Source: Aequorivita capsosiphonis DSM 23843 (lineage in GTDB: Bacteria; Bacteroidota; Bacteroidia; Flavobacteriales; Flavobacteriaceae). From it: a stretch of 64,000 nt of DNA. Position 1 is the stretch's first letter; every line of letters starts with the position of its first letter. Made by a program: the position numbers and the translations under genes. Under the pieces are notes generated by a model, which searched no databases, was not told where the DNA came from, and was given only the letters and a program-made list of their open reading frames with translations. Positions 46,725 through 55,569 of this stretch are shown here, piece by piece. The stretch spans positions 211,645 through 275,644 of the forward strand of contig NZ_AUBG01000010.1 of NCBI RefSeq assembly GCF_000429125.1, in the 5' to 3' direction.

Positions 46725-46803
46725 TAAAATTATAAAGTGCGACTTTACTTCGAAATCATTCAGCAACCTATTTTAAGCAAATAGATTTAAGGAGTGAAAC
46801 GGA

Positions 46804-47214
46804 TTATTTTTTTCTAAGCTCATCGCGGATTTCCAAAAGAATATCTTTTTCAGATGGTCCTGGATCTGGTGTTGGAGCTTCTTCCTTTTTCTTTTTGGTT
46901 TTTGCATAAGCTTTTACCATCATAAAAAGTACAAACCCAACAATAATCAGGTTGATGAGTGTATTGATCCATTTTCCCCACAATATAGCATTCTCGGGTT
47001 TTGTAATTTCGCCATCGGCATCAACTACTGCCGCGTCTAACACATATTTAAGGTCGGCAAAATCCATTCCGCCTGCGAAATGACCGACGATGGGCATAAT
47101 CATATCGTTAGTGAATCCTGTAACAACGAGACCCACGGCTCCTGCTAGAATAACTGCGACGGCAAGGTCTACAACATTGCCCGTCATTATAAAATCTTTA
47201 AATTCTTTTAACAT
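46804..47214 (-). CDS. mscL: Large-conductance mechanosensitive channel
   Basis: The 136-residue channel opens under membrane tension to release solutes during osmotic downshock. It has MLKEFKDFIMTGNVVDLAVAVILAGA for the first segment, a periplasmic loop, a second segment with INLIIVGFVLFMMVKA, and the C-terminal helix with DILLEIRDELRK. The loop is longer than in E. coli. Confidence 0.96.
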   Translation of the reverse strand: MLKEFKDFIMTGNVVDLAVAVILAGAVGLVVTGFTNDMIMPIVGHFAGGMDFADLKYVLDAAVVDADGEITKPENAILWGKWINTLINLIIVGFVLFMMVKAYAKTKKKKEEAPTPDPGPSEKDILLEIRDELRKK

Positions 47215-47283
47215 GATGGTTGGTTTTAATGATTAATATCGGCTAATTTACTTAAAACATTTTATTTTTTACAAATTGCATCT

Positions 47284-48408
47284 CTACTTTCTGCAAACAA
47301 CGCGTTTCACACGTTGTGAAATTCCCGTTATCAATTCATAAGAAATAGAATTTATAGCTGCAGCTAATTCTTCAGCAGTTACAGAAGATCCAAAAACAAT
47401 GGCCTCATCACCTTCTTCGCAATTGATACCCGTAACATCTACCATCATCATATCCATACAGATGTCGCCAAGAATAAAGGCTTTTTCGCCATTAATAGTT
47501 ACCCAACCCGTGCTTTTTCCAAAGGATCGCGGAATACCATCTGCATAGCCAATAGGAAGCGTTGCGGAACGCGTTAGCTTTTTAGCGATAAAACCACGAT
47601 TATAGCCCACGCTTTCTCCTGTTTTAACCGTATGAATTTGTGAGAGTTCTGTTTTTAAGGTTCCAACAGGTTTCAAATGTTTATTTTCTTCTTTATCGTT
47701 TCCAAAACCATAAAGACCTATTCCTGAGCGCACCATATCAAAGTGCGCTTCGGGATAATTTATAATTCCAGAAGTGTTTGTACAATGCAACAGTGGCTTG
47801 TAGCCTAATTTAAGAATCAATTCTTCGGAAAGTCTTTGGAATGTTTCAATCTGTTTTAGTGTGAATTTCTTTTCGTTTATATCTTCACTAGCTGCTAAAT
47901 GCGAAAAAGCCGATTTCACCTTTACACTTTTGGTTTTAGCAAGCATTTCAGAAATTTTTGAAATATCATTTTCAGCAAAGCCCAAACGATTCAAACCTGT
48001 ATTAAATTTTAAATGGATTGGATAGTTTTCTAGTCGATTTTCTTGATTGCCGGTGGCTTCTGTGAAAGCGATAAACTCTTCCAACATTCGCAGCGAATAG
48101 ATACTTGGCTCCAGACATCTGTTTACAATAAGTTCGAAATTTATTGGAAGTGGATGTAGCACCAGAATAGGAGCTTCAATGGAAGCACCTCTAAGTGCTT
48201 CCCCCTCGCTTGGATAAGCAACTGCAAAATAATCTACGCCTAAATCTATCAATTCCTTGGCAATTATAACGGAATCGCTCCCATAGCCGTAAGCCTTTAC
48301 AACGGCCATAAATTTGGTGCCGGGTTTTATTTTTGAGGTAATGTATTGATAGTTATTATCTAACGCATTAAGATCAATTTCCAGTAAAGTTTCGTTGGCT
48401 TTGGGCAT
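47284..48408 (-). CDS. alr: Alanine racemase
   Basis: The 374-residue PLP enzyme makes D-alanine for peptidoglycan. The cofactor lysine is Lys38 in VVKAYGYGSD, and the catalytic tyrosine region appears as SVGYNRGF. Bacteroidota often carry a MurF-Alr fusion; this copy is a stand-alone racemase of normal length. Confidence 0.95.
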   Translation of the reverse strand: MPKANETLLEIDLNALDNNYQYITSKIKPGTKFMAVVKAYGYGSDSVIIAKELIDLGVDYFAVAYPSEGEALRGASIEAPILVLHPLPINFELIVNRCLEPSIYSLRMLEEFIAFTEATGNQENRLENYPIHLKFNTGLNRLGFAENDISKISEMLAKTKSVKVKSAFSHLAASEDINEKKFTLKQIETFQRLSEELILKLGYKPLLHCTNTSGIINYPEAHFDMVRSGIGLYGFGNDKEENKHLKPVGTLKTELSQIHTVKTGESVGYNRGFIAKKLTRSATLPIGYADGIPRSFGKSTGWVTINGEKAFILGDICMDMMMVDVTGINCEEGDEAIVFGSSVTAEELAAAINSISYELITGISQRVKRVVCRK

Positions 48409-48512
48409 TTAAACTTGAAGTTTAAGATTTTATATTTTATAATCGCATTTAAAAAAATTTCAATTTTTAGTGTATTGGGGCAGAGTCTTTTCTAAGATTG
48501 ATCTTCGCTCTT

Positions 48513-49172
48513 TTAGGTCTTTTTATCCTCGGTTTTTTCTTGGCTTTCGGCAGGTATAGCTTCAACATCTTTAACGTCCAATTTCACCACTTTATCTCGA
48601 AGTTGCGCTTTAAAAAACGCTGCACGGCTCAATGGTTCATATTCTTCGGTTTCGCCTAAAAGCACCAGGGCTTCACTTTTAGCTTTCCGATAGCTGTAAT
48701 TAGCAAGATTTCCAGTTCTAGTGCAAATGGCATGAACCTTTGTAACATATTCGGCAGTTGCCATTAAAGCGGGCATAGGACCAAAAGGGTTTCCTTTGTA
48801 ATCCATATCCAAACCTGCAACAATAACCCGAACACCCCGATTGGCAAGATCGTTACACACTTTTATAATTTCATCATCAAAAAATTGTGCTTCATCAATC
48901 CCAACCACATCACAGTTATCTGCTAAAATCGGGATGTTTGCAGCTGCCGGAACGGGCGTGGAGCGAATGTGATTACTGTCATGGCTTGTAACTGAATCTT
49001 CAGCGTATCGTGTGTCTACAGATGGAGTGAAAATCTCCACTTTTTGACGCGCAAATTTGGCACGTTTCAGTCTTCGGATAAGTTCTTCAGACTTTCCTGA
49101 AAACATAGAACCACAGATAACTTCAATCCATCCAAATTGTTCTTTCTGATTTACGGTATTTTCAAGAAACAT
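48513..49172 (-). CDS. tdk: Thymidine kinase
   Basis: The 219-residue TK1-type kinase has the P-loop [10 protein letters not shown] near residue 21 and the DEAQFF segment near residue 95. The zinc-binding lasso is degenerate: the first site is CTRTG with one cysteine and the second [10 protein letters not shown] has none, against CxxCG and CRxCY in typical enzymes. It phosphorylates thymidine in salvage; the zinc site seems lost. Confidence 0.93.
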   Translation of the reverse strand: MFLENTVNQKEQFGWIEVICGSMFSGKSEELIRRLKRAKFARQKVEIFTPSVDTRYAEDSVTSHDSNHIRSTPVPAAANIPILADNCDVVGIDEAQFFDDEIIKVCNDLANRGVRVIVAGLDMDYKGNPFGPMPALMATAEYVTKVHAICTRTGNLANYSYRKAKSEALVLLGETEEYEPLSRAAFFKAQLRDKVVKLDVKDVEAIPAESQEKTEDKKT

Positions 49173-49354
49173 AGTTTAATTTTACAGACAACTTCGGTAT
49201 TAATATTTTTTAAAAAGAAGGCTCAACTTGAAGTCTGTTTAAAAGCCTTTGTAAACAACGGATTTAAACAAGAAAACAAAAATAGTTGATGTTTACACAA
49301 AGGATGCGTAAATTTATAAAAACAAAATAGAAATTCGGTTTAATTTAAAAAGAT

Positions 49355-50182
49355 ATGAAGAAGAAACTCCGCGAGCAAATTACTAGGCTTGCAAAGCAAA
49401 TAATTGAAGACGAAAAAACGTTTAAAGCAACTTCTGCAAAGGAATTGGTTTTTAAACTTTATGAAAAACTGGTAGTGCTTGAGTATCTCGAAAAACAATT
49501 GGAAGAAGATTATGACGATCAGACAGAAGAATCCTTAGACTCCAAAAGTTTCCGCGAAGAAAACTGGTTTACCGAACCAGAGCCCGTGCCACAACCTGAA
49601 AACAGAGAGGATATTATTGAGCCTTTAATGGAAAAAATAAAGGATATTGTTGCTCAAATGCCCGAAGAAGGAGAGCGTATTGATGAGCTACTGGACGAAA
49701 TGCTCCCTAGAAATAGCGACGAAACTTCTGTGGAAGAACCAGTGAAAGAAACTGTGGAAGAACCAGTGAAAAAAGAGGAGGCACCAACTACAAAATATAT
49801 TAAAAACGATCTGGAGGAATTTGCCTCTAGTTACCAACAAACCCCGGAATTTGAGCGAAAGCAGACTGAATTATTCCCAGAATCCGTTAAAGTAAAAGAG
49901 CCTAAAAAAACAACGACGGAATCTCGAGCAAAATCTCTAAACGACTCTGTAAACAAAGGGCTCAACATCGGTTTAAATGATAGATTGGCATTTATAAAAC
50001 ATCTTTTTGAAGGACAAGTAGAAGATTATACCCGCGTACTTTCACAAATAAATACGATGGAAAACTATGAAGAGGCACAAAGTTTTATAAAAGGTAAAGT
50101 AAAGCCAGATTATAATTATTGGATGGATAAGGAAGTGTATTCAGAGCGTTTTATGCATATTATTGAAAAACGTTTTAATTAG
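49355..50182 (+). CDS. Conserved acidic hypothetical protein
   Basis: The 275-residue protein has a basic N-terminal helix (residues 1-50), a long acidic Glu-rich middle with the tandem octapeptide EEPVKETV/EEPVKKEE (24-base repeat from 49728), and a C-terminal globular part (about 195-275) ending MHIIEKRFN. It has no signal peptide or membrane segment. I do not recognise a function. It is 11 bases ahead of a DoxX-like gene and close to rsmI. Confidence 0.65.
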   Translation: MKKKLREQITRLAKQIIEDEKTFKATSAKELVFKLYEKLVVLEYLEKQLEEDYDDQTEESLDSKSFREENWFTEPEPVPQPENREDIIEPLMEKIKDIVAQMPEEGERIDELLDEMLPRNSDETSVEEPVKETVEEPVKKEEAPTTKYIKNDLEEFASSYQQTPEFERKQTELFPESVKVKEPKKTTTESRAKSLNDSVNKGLNIGLNDRLAFIKHLFEGQVEDYTRVLSQINTMENYEEAQSFIKGKVKPDYNYWMDKEVYSERFMHIIEKRFN

Positions 50183-50193
50183 AATACACTTAT

Positions 50194-50550
50194 ATGAGAG
50201 CCCAAAAAATTGTTTATTGGATAGCTACTGGACTACTCAGTGCTCTGTTTCTATATTCTGCTTTTACGTATTTAACCGATACTGCCGTAATTGAAGGTGA
50301 TTATCAGGATTATCAATATCCAAGCTATTTGGTAATTCCTATGGCAATAGCCAAAATCTTCGCTATTCTTTTTATTCTTATAAGAAAACCAAAGTGGGTA
50401 ATGGAATGGGCTTATGCAGGCTTATTTTTTGATTTAGTGTTAGCCTCTTTTGCACATTATACTTTAGATGATCCGGCAATGACACTTCCTTTAATTGCAA
50501 TTATTTTATTATTGACTTCTTATTTCTTCGGAAAAACCGTTCGCGCATAA
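50194..50550 (+). CDS. DoxX-like family membrane protein
   Basis: The 118-residue protein has four predicted membrane segments and the SGLLSALFLYSAFTYL-type N-terminus (here TGLLSALFLYSAFTYL) of the DoxX-like family. It starts 11 bases after the previous gene and ends three bases before rsmI, so the three are likely one operon. Function is unknown. Confidence 0.75.
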   Translation: MRAQKIVYWIATGLLSALFLYSAFTYLTDTAVIEGDYQDYQYPSYLVIPMAIAKIFAILFILIRKPKWVMEWAYAGLFFDLVLASFAHYTLDDPAMTLPLIAIILLLTSYFFGKTVRA

Positions 50551-50553
50551 ACT

Positions 50554-51225
50554 ATGGGAAAACTCTATCTAGTACCCACACCAATTGGCAATTTAAAAGA
50601 CATGACCTTTCGCGCTGTTGAAGTGCTTAAAGAAGTAGATTTAATACTCGCCGAAGACACCCGAAACAGCGGAAAACTTTTGAAACATTTTGAGATTGGT
50701 ACCCAAATGTACTCCCACCATATGCACAACGAACACCGAACGGTGGAAGGAATTGTAAAACGTATTCAAAATGGCGAAAATATTGCCTTGATAAGCGACG
50801 CGGGAACTCCAGCCATCAGCGATCCTGGTTTTTTATTGACGCGTGCCTGCGTAGAAGCCGGTATTGAAGTGGATTGTTTGCCCGGAGCTACAGCTTTTGT
50901 TCCTGCATTGGTAAACAGTGGTTTTCCAAATGATAAATTTGTATTTGAAGGTTTTCTGCCGGTGAAAAAAGGCCGTCAAACCCGCCTCGAACTTCTAGCC
51001 GAAGAAACAAGAACCATCATTTTCTATGAATCGCCGCACAAACTCTTGAAAACTTTGGCTCAATTTGTTGAATATTTCGGAGCTGAAAGATCAGTTTCTG
51101 TTTCTCGTGAGATTACAAAACTTCATGAAGAAACCGTGCGTGGAACTGCTGAAGAGGTTTTAAAACACTTCGAAAACAAACCACCAAAGGGGGAAATTGT
51201 GGTTGTGGTTTCCGGCAAGAAATAA
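50554..51225 (+). CDS. rsmI: 16S rRNA 2'-O-methyltransferase (cytidine 1402)
   Basis: The 223-residue enzyme methylates C1402 of 16S rRNA using S-adenosylmethionine. It has TPIGNLKDMTFRAVEVL at the start, the DAGTPAISDPG motif near residue 85, and LPGATAFVPALVNSG, all typical of RsmI and the tetrapyrrole methylase fold. Confidence 0.96.
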   Translation: MGKLYLVPTPIGNLKDMTFRAVEVLKEVDLILAEDTRNSGKLLKHFEIGTQMYSHHMHNEHRTVEGIVKRIQNGENIALISDAGTPAISDPGFLLTRACVEAGIEVDCLPGATAFVPALVNSGFPNDKFVFEGFLPVKKGRQTRLELLAEETRTIIFYESPHKLLKTLAQFVEYFGAERSVSVSREITKLHEETVRGTAEEVLKHFENKPPKGEIVVVVSGKK

Positions 51226-51240
51226 GGTAATTCATCAAAA

Positions 51241-51325
51241 TTGTTTTTCTTAAAAAACAATAATTAGCCTTAATTGTTCTTTAAAGAAAACAATTCTTGC
51301 TATATTTGTTCTTCATCAAGAACAA
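51241..51325 (+). promoter_or_regulatory. Array of three 20-bp palindromes before the DUF4143 ATPase
   Basis: Three related palindromes occur at 51241-51260, 51274-51293 and 51306-51325, each beginning TTGTT and ending AACAA. Their starts are 33 and 32 bases apart, about three helical turns, so all would face the same side of the DNA. The third is the most regular (arms TTGTTCTT and AAGAACAA around CATC) and ends one base before the chosen ATG at 51327. Its first three bases are the end of a TATATTTG (51301-51308), which matches the -7 consensus. The arrangement looks like an operator that blocks or controls this promoter. RNA hairpins are an alternative. Confidence 0.65.
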
Positions 51326-51326
51326 T

Positions 51327-52523
51327 ATGAACGATCTATTTATAATCAGCGAACGCATATTAGACGCTCTGGACACCCGAAAAGAGCGGTATCTTTTAAA
51401 AGAGATTGATTGGTCACAGCGACTTATAGGCGTAAAAGGCGCGAGGGGTTCAGGGAAAACCACCTTATTACTTCAACAGATAAAATTTCACCTTTCACCG
51501 TCTGATAAAGCACTTTACACTTCACTAGACAACCTTTATTTTTTAAATCACACACTGATTGGTTTGGCCGAGGAATTTGCCTTACAAGGGGGTACGCATC
51601 TGTTTTTAGATGAAGTTCACAAATACCCCAATTGGTCGCGCGAGCTAAAATTGATTTACGACCAATTACCTTCATTAAAAGTAATATTTACCTCTTCTTC
51701 CATTCTAGAAATAAACAAAGGAGAATCTGACCTAAGCCGACGTGCAGTAAAATATATTTTAAAGGAAATGTCCTTCCGGGAATATTTGAATATCAAACAC
51801 AATTTGGATTTGCCTTCTTTCGACTTTGAATATATTCTGAAAAATCAAAAGGAAGTGGCCTTGGAACTTAAAAAACAAGTTGAATTCCCTGTTGCAGAAT
51901 TTAAGGAATACCTTAAATACGGTTGCTACCCCTATAGTTTTGAAGGAATCGATAATTATTACCCTAAGCTTTTAGACACCATTAATCTCATGTTGGAAGT
52001 AGACGTAAGTTCTGTGGAAAACATGTCTTTTCAGGAAAGTCGAAAAATAAAAAAGCTGCTCGTGGCCATTGCACAGAGTGCTCCTTTTACACCTAATGTT
52101 TCCAAACTTAGTGAACGTTTAGGGTTTTCGAGGAATTTTTTATTGAATTCCCTTAAAATTTTAGACCGTGCCGAACTCATTCACGAATTTTTCACGCAAT
52201 CAAAAGGAATAGGAGCATTCACCAAACCCGAGAAGTTATACCTTAACAATACTAACTTAATTTATGCCCTCGCCCAAAGTCAATTAGAGGAAGGAACGCT
52301 GCGTGAAACATTTTTCGCCAACCAGATGAAGCATCTTTATGAAATTCATTTAGCCAAAAAAGGAGATTTTATCGTAAACCGAAAATATACGGTTGAAATA
52401 GGCGGGAAAAACAAAACCACCCAACAGATTACAGGCGTCAAAAATGCGTACGTGTTAAGAGATGATATTGAAATTGGGGCATTAAAGATAATACCGCTTC
52501 ATCTCTTTGGGCTCATGTATTAA
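51327..52523 (+). CDS. AAA ATPase with DUF4143 C-terminal domain
   Basis: The 398-residue protein has Walker A GARGSGKTTLL near residues 38-48 and Walker B LFLDEVH, an AAA ATPase domain, then a winged-helix-like segment (SKLSERLGFSRNFLLNSLKI) and a C-terminal DUF4143 domain of the PD-(D/E)XK type with GDFIV followed by EIGGK. The ATG at 51327 is preferred over a TTG 30 bases earlier. Such proteins are widespread in Bacteroidota, often in many copies, with unknown purpose. The three palindromes in front suggest it may control its own expression. Confidence 0.85.
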   Translation: MNDLFIISERILDALDTRKERYLLKEIDWSQRLIGVKGARGSGKTTLLLQQIKFHLSPSDKALYTSLDNLYFLNHTLIGLAEEFALQGGTHLFLDEVHKYPNWSRELKLIYDQLPSLKVIFTSSSILEINKGESDLSRRAVKYILKEMSFREYLNIKHNLDLPSFDFEYILKNQKEVALELKKQVEFPVAEFKEYLKYGCYPYSFEGIDNYYPKLLDTINLMLEVDVSSVENMSFQESRKIKKLLVAIAQSAPFTPNVSKLSERLGFSRNFLLNSLKILDRAELIHEFFTQSKGIGAFTKPEKLYLNNTNLIYALAQSQLEEGTLRETFFANQMKHLYEIHLAKKGDFIVNRKYTVEIGGKNKTTQQITGVKNAYVLRDDIEIGALKIIPLHLFGLMY

Positions 52524-52575
52524 CTTTAACAAAAGATCAATGATAAACCCTGACTTTTGGCAGGCAGATCTAAAA

Positions 52576-52644
52576 TCAAAGATGCTTTCCCTTATTCCAT
52601 CCATGTTTCCCAAGATATTGTTCGCCAGTTTCCACGGCGCCATC
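52576..52644 (-). pseudogene. Remnant of a second carboxymuconolactone decarboxylase-like gene
   Basis: The minus strand encodes 22 residues, DGAVETGEQYLGKHGWNKG then KHL and a stop. They match the C-terminus of the intact gene next to it (EGAVESGERFLGKLGWNKG then KHG) at about 17 of 22 positions. The copy lies about 75 bases beyond the intact gene's stop codon, on the same strand. It looks like the decayed tail of a former tandem duplicate. No further homology upstream of this tail is evident. Confidence 0.7.
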
Positions 52645-52718
52645 CTTTAAACAACGGAAAGTTTTAAAAAAGAAAAAAGTTCTTAATTTTTTAAAACAAC
52701 CACCATTGGGCTAAATTA

Positions 52719-53309
52719 TTAGCCATGCTTCCCCTTATTCCAGCCAAGCTTTCCAAGAAACCGCTCCCCACTTTCCACAGCGCCTTCTTCAATAGAAGTT
52801 CCCATGGAATCGTTCCAACGGTTTAAATATCCAAAAAGCGAAATAACGCCCAACATTTCTACTATTTCCCCTTCGTTCCAGTGTTTGTAGAGTTGTTTTT
52901 TAATTTCATCATTAACTGCATTTGGAATTTGGCTAGCTGCCAGTGAAAAATCAAGGGCGGCGCGTTCTGCCTCCGAAAAAGCAGGATGTGTTCTATATTC
53001 CCAAATGTTATCGAGTTGCTCCTGTTCCGCGCCATAACGTTCGGCTGCGCGAATTGCGTGCGCTTGGCAATAACGACAACCTGTCGCGTTGCTACTTACC
53101 CAAGCAATCATCCTTTTTAATGCCGAAGTAACACGGCCTTCATTCGCCATTACAGCTTTATTAAGATTGATGAAAGCAGCACTTATTGCAGGTCGGTGCT
53201 GCATAGTGAGCACACTATTTGGGCAGAAACCGAGGGTTTCGTTAAAAAATTCTGCGAGTTCTTTTGTTTCTGTGTCGTGGTTTGGTGAAAGTGGAGTTAC
53301 TAATGGCAT
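52719..53309 (-). CDS. Carboxymuconolactone decarboxylase family (AhpD-like) protein
   Basis: The 196-residue protein starts at the ATG at 53309, giving MPLVTPLSPNHD; an upstream frame adds 29 unlike residues. The catalytic motif GCRYCQAHAIR near residues 77-87 is the CxxC-xxH of AhpD-like peroxidase-related proteins. Such enzymes protect against peroxides, often using a lipoyl partner; here the partner is unknown. A remnant of a second copy lies just downstream. Confidence 0.88.
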   Translation of the reverse strand: MPLVTPLSPNHDTETKELAEFFNETLGFCPNSVLTMQHRPAISAAFINLNKAVMANEGRVTSALKRMIAWVSSNATGCRYCQAHAIRAAERYGAEQEQLDNIWEYRTHPAFSEAERAALDFSLAASQIPNAVNDEIKKQLYKHWNEGEIVEMLGVISLFGYLNRWNDSMGTSIEEGAVESGERFLGKLGWNKGKHG

Positions 53310-53435
53310 AATATAATTATAAATGAGTTGGAAAATTTCGAAAGTAAAAATAGCAAGATAATATATCACATAAAATGTCCGAAAGAAAAGATTCACCTCT
53401 ACTTTCGGACATTTCTAAAAATCACTTTTACTTTA

Positions 53436-55331
53436 TTAATCTTGTTTGAATTTACAGTAGAGCACCCTATCTCTTATTGTGCGATGTTGCAACTCTCCGT
53501 TGGTAAGATTGAGTTCTGCAAAGAGCTTTACTTCAAAAGCACAATTAGGCAATGCTGCAACGCTACCAAGATAGTTTAGAGAGCCAAAAGCTTCTTCGCC
53601 AAGTGACGGATATGACACTGGTTCGAAACTATGGGGTCCGCCTGGACCATACATTTGCACTGTTACATTGCCCAAATTGGGATTGGCGGATGTATAATTT
53701 ACCCGCAATGTATTTTCAATTTTACTACAGCTTCCGCCATCTACTAGTTCTTGCAGATCAATTGTCGCGATTCCCAATTCTGTGCTTTTTCCTTCCGTAT
53801 CCCATGTTCCTCCTTGGGGCACATCCTTGTAATACGTATTGAACATTGCTAGAGGCCTGGACTTCCCACAAATTATTTCGGTGGAAGGATTATTAGCCTC
53901 ACGTCTAAACATACGCAGAGCGAAATAACTATTGCTTTCTAAAGATGGACCAGAGGTATTACCTGCTATCAAACTACTTTTATCAACCTCCCCTCCTGTT
54001 AAATTGGTGGTTTTAAGCCGAATTAAAGATTCACCAAAATGGATTCCGCTGGTTTGAGGCACTACTACCCAGTTATCATTGAAAGCTACTTTAAAGTCCG
54101 TACCTCCATCAGAATTCGCTGCATCAGTCCCTCCAATTACATAATTATCGTGACCAATTTCAGGTTCTAAGGGGTTTAATAATTTAGTGCCAATTATAGT
54201 TTTGGCAATATCAGATTCAATTACATCTTTCCAGCTTGATTCGGGAATGGTTCCTACTAATATAGAAGGATCCAAAACTTGTGCATATTGGAATTTGTAT
54301 TCACTTGGCTGTCCATTCAATTTAGCCTTCAATGAACCCAATAACATTATGTTACCGTAAAAAGCTTGATTATTCCAGTTAGTCTCCAATTTTCCATTGG
54401 TTCTTCCAGTTGCTGGATCAATATTATTAACTATACCGTAGCGCCTTTCAAAACCAATACTGTAAAATGCCGACTTAGATTCATTAGTAGGAGCTGGAGA
54501 TTCTGGTAAACACAGTTCTACACAAAGGCAGTTATCCACATTCTTTCTTTTCGGGTTTTGCGCTTCAGAAGGATTTTCAGCAAAAAATTCACTAGAGTCA
54601 AATGCATATTTAAAATAAACATCCGGTCCATTGTCAAAGCTGAAAATAGGCGTGGTTTCCACATTGATAAAAGGAGACAAAAAAGTTTTTTTGAAATCCT
54701 TGGAACGATAATAAATAAAAAAGTTTCCGTTGGCATCTGTTATTTTACTTCCCAAAAGATCATCTGTAATTATATCGTCATCCATGGCAATAACCTCAAT
54801 CCCGCCAAGAGGCGCATTACTTTTACAATTTCTAAGCGTTCCACAAATCATCCAAATATCTAGCCTTTTCAAAATATAACACCAAACCTTTATAAGGATT
54901 GAATAGTTCCAAACCGCCACGAGACCATTTTCCTCTTGTCTCCATTTAGGTTGAATAACATCCAATAGGACTTCAAATAGTTTAAAATTCTTAGGTTTCT
55001 GGATATCTATTTGTCCGTAATCTGGTACTTCATCATAAAACAGCACAACAGCAACAGCTCCGCCGTCGTATTTGGTTTTATCATCATTGATTGTCACTTC
55101 GTAATTTCCCGAAGCGTCGGTTTTGGTTTCAGCAAGTAGCTGTTTGCTTCTTTTTTGGATATCGTTCTCCTCAAACACTTGAGAAACTTCTTTGCTTTGG
55201 GCAGCAGTAAGTGCGGTTGCTCCATTTTGTTCTTCGTTCAAGCTGTAAATCCGGATTTTTGTGTCCCGAATAGCAAAATCATTTCCATCACAGATGGCAG
55301 ATTGTAGTTTGCCTTTAATTGTGTATCTCAT
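53436..55331 (-). CDS. Large protein with two transthyretin-like modules, function unknown
   Basis: The 631-residue protein has no signal peptide. Two beta-sandwich modules of the CnaB/transthyretin or carboxypeptidase-regulatory type are suggested at about residues 18-97 (ending TDASGNYEVTIND) and 165-213 (GGIEVIAMDD to TDANGNFFIYYR). The rest is a strand-rich region of about 400 residues without a motif that I recognise. A cysteine-rich DNCLCVELCLPES lies near residue 265. It is monocistronic. Confidence 0.6.
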   Translation of the reverse strand: MRYTIKGKLQSAICDGNDFAIRDTKIRIYSLNEEQNGATALTAAQSKEVSQVFEENDIQKRSKQLLAETKTDASGNYEVTINDDKTKYDGGAVAVVLFYDEVPDYGQIDIQKPKNFKLFEVLLDVIQPKWRQEENGLVAVWNYSILIKVWCYILKRLDIWMICGTLRNCKSNAPLGGIEVIAMDDDIITDDLLGSKITDANGNFFIYYRSKDFKKTFLSPFINVETTPIFSFDNGPDVYFKYAFDSSEFFAENPSEAQNPKRKNVDNCLCVELCLPESPAPTNESKSAFYSIGFERRYGIVNNIDPATGRTNGKLETNWNNQAFYGNIMLLGSLKAKLNGQPSEYKFQYAQVLDPSILVGTIPESSWKDVIESDIAKTIIGTKLLNPLEPEIGHDNYVIGGTDAANSDGGTDFKVAFNDNWVVVPQTSGIHFGESLIRLKTTNLTGGEVDKSSLIAGNTSGPSLESNSYFALRMFRREANNPSTEIICGKSRPLAMFNTYYKDVPQGGTWDTEGKSTELGIATIDLQELVDGGSCSKIENTLRVNYTSANPNLGNVTVQMYGPGGPHSFEPVSYPSLGEEAFGSLNYLGSVAALPNCAFEVKLFAELNLTNGELQHRTIRDRVLYCKFKQD

Positions 55332-55569
55332 AATACTAGTTTTAAATTAATATTTTCCACATTCTTAAATTGATTGCAGATTGCTAAGATAGTTTTCAAA
55401 TTAAAACTAAATACACATATACAACTGATTTCAAAAGGGTTAAACACCTGTATTTTAAAATTAAAACAACTTATCCTGTAGGAAAAGCCCCTTTTTAGTA
55501 TAGGAAAAACCCTATCATTAATTGAATTCAAAAAAGTTATATTGTACTTTTATACGAGAATAATGAAAC

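Noticed and set aside
51241-51260. First palindrome as the rsmI terminator
   Set aside because: The stem is A+T-rich with mismatches; its match to two further palindromes fits a regulatory array better, though a double role is possible.
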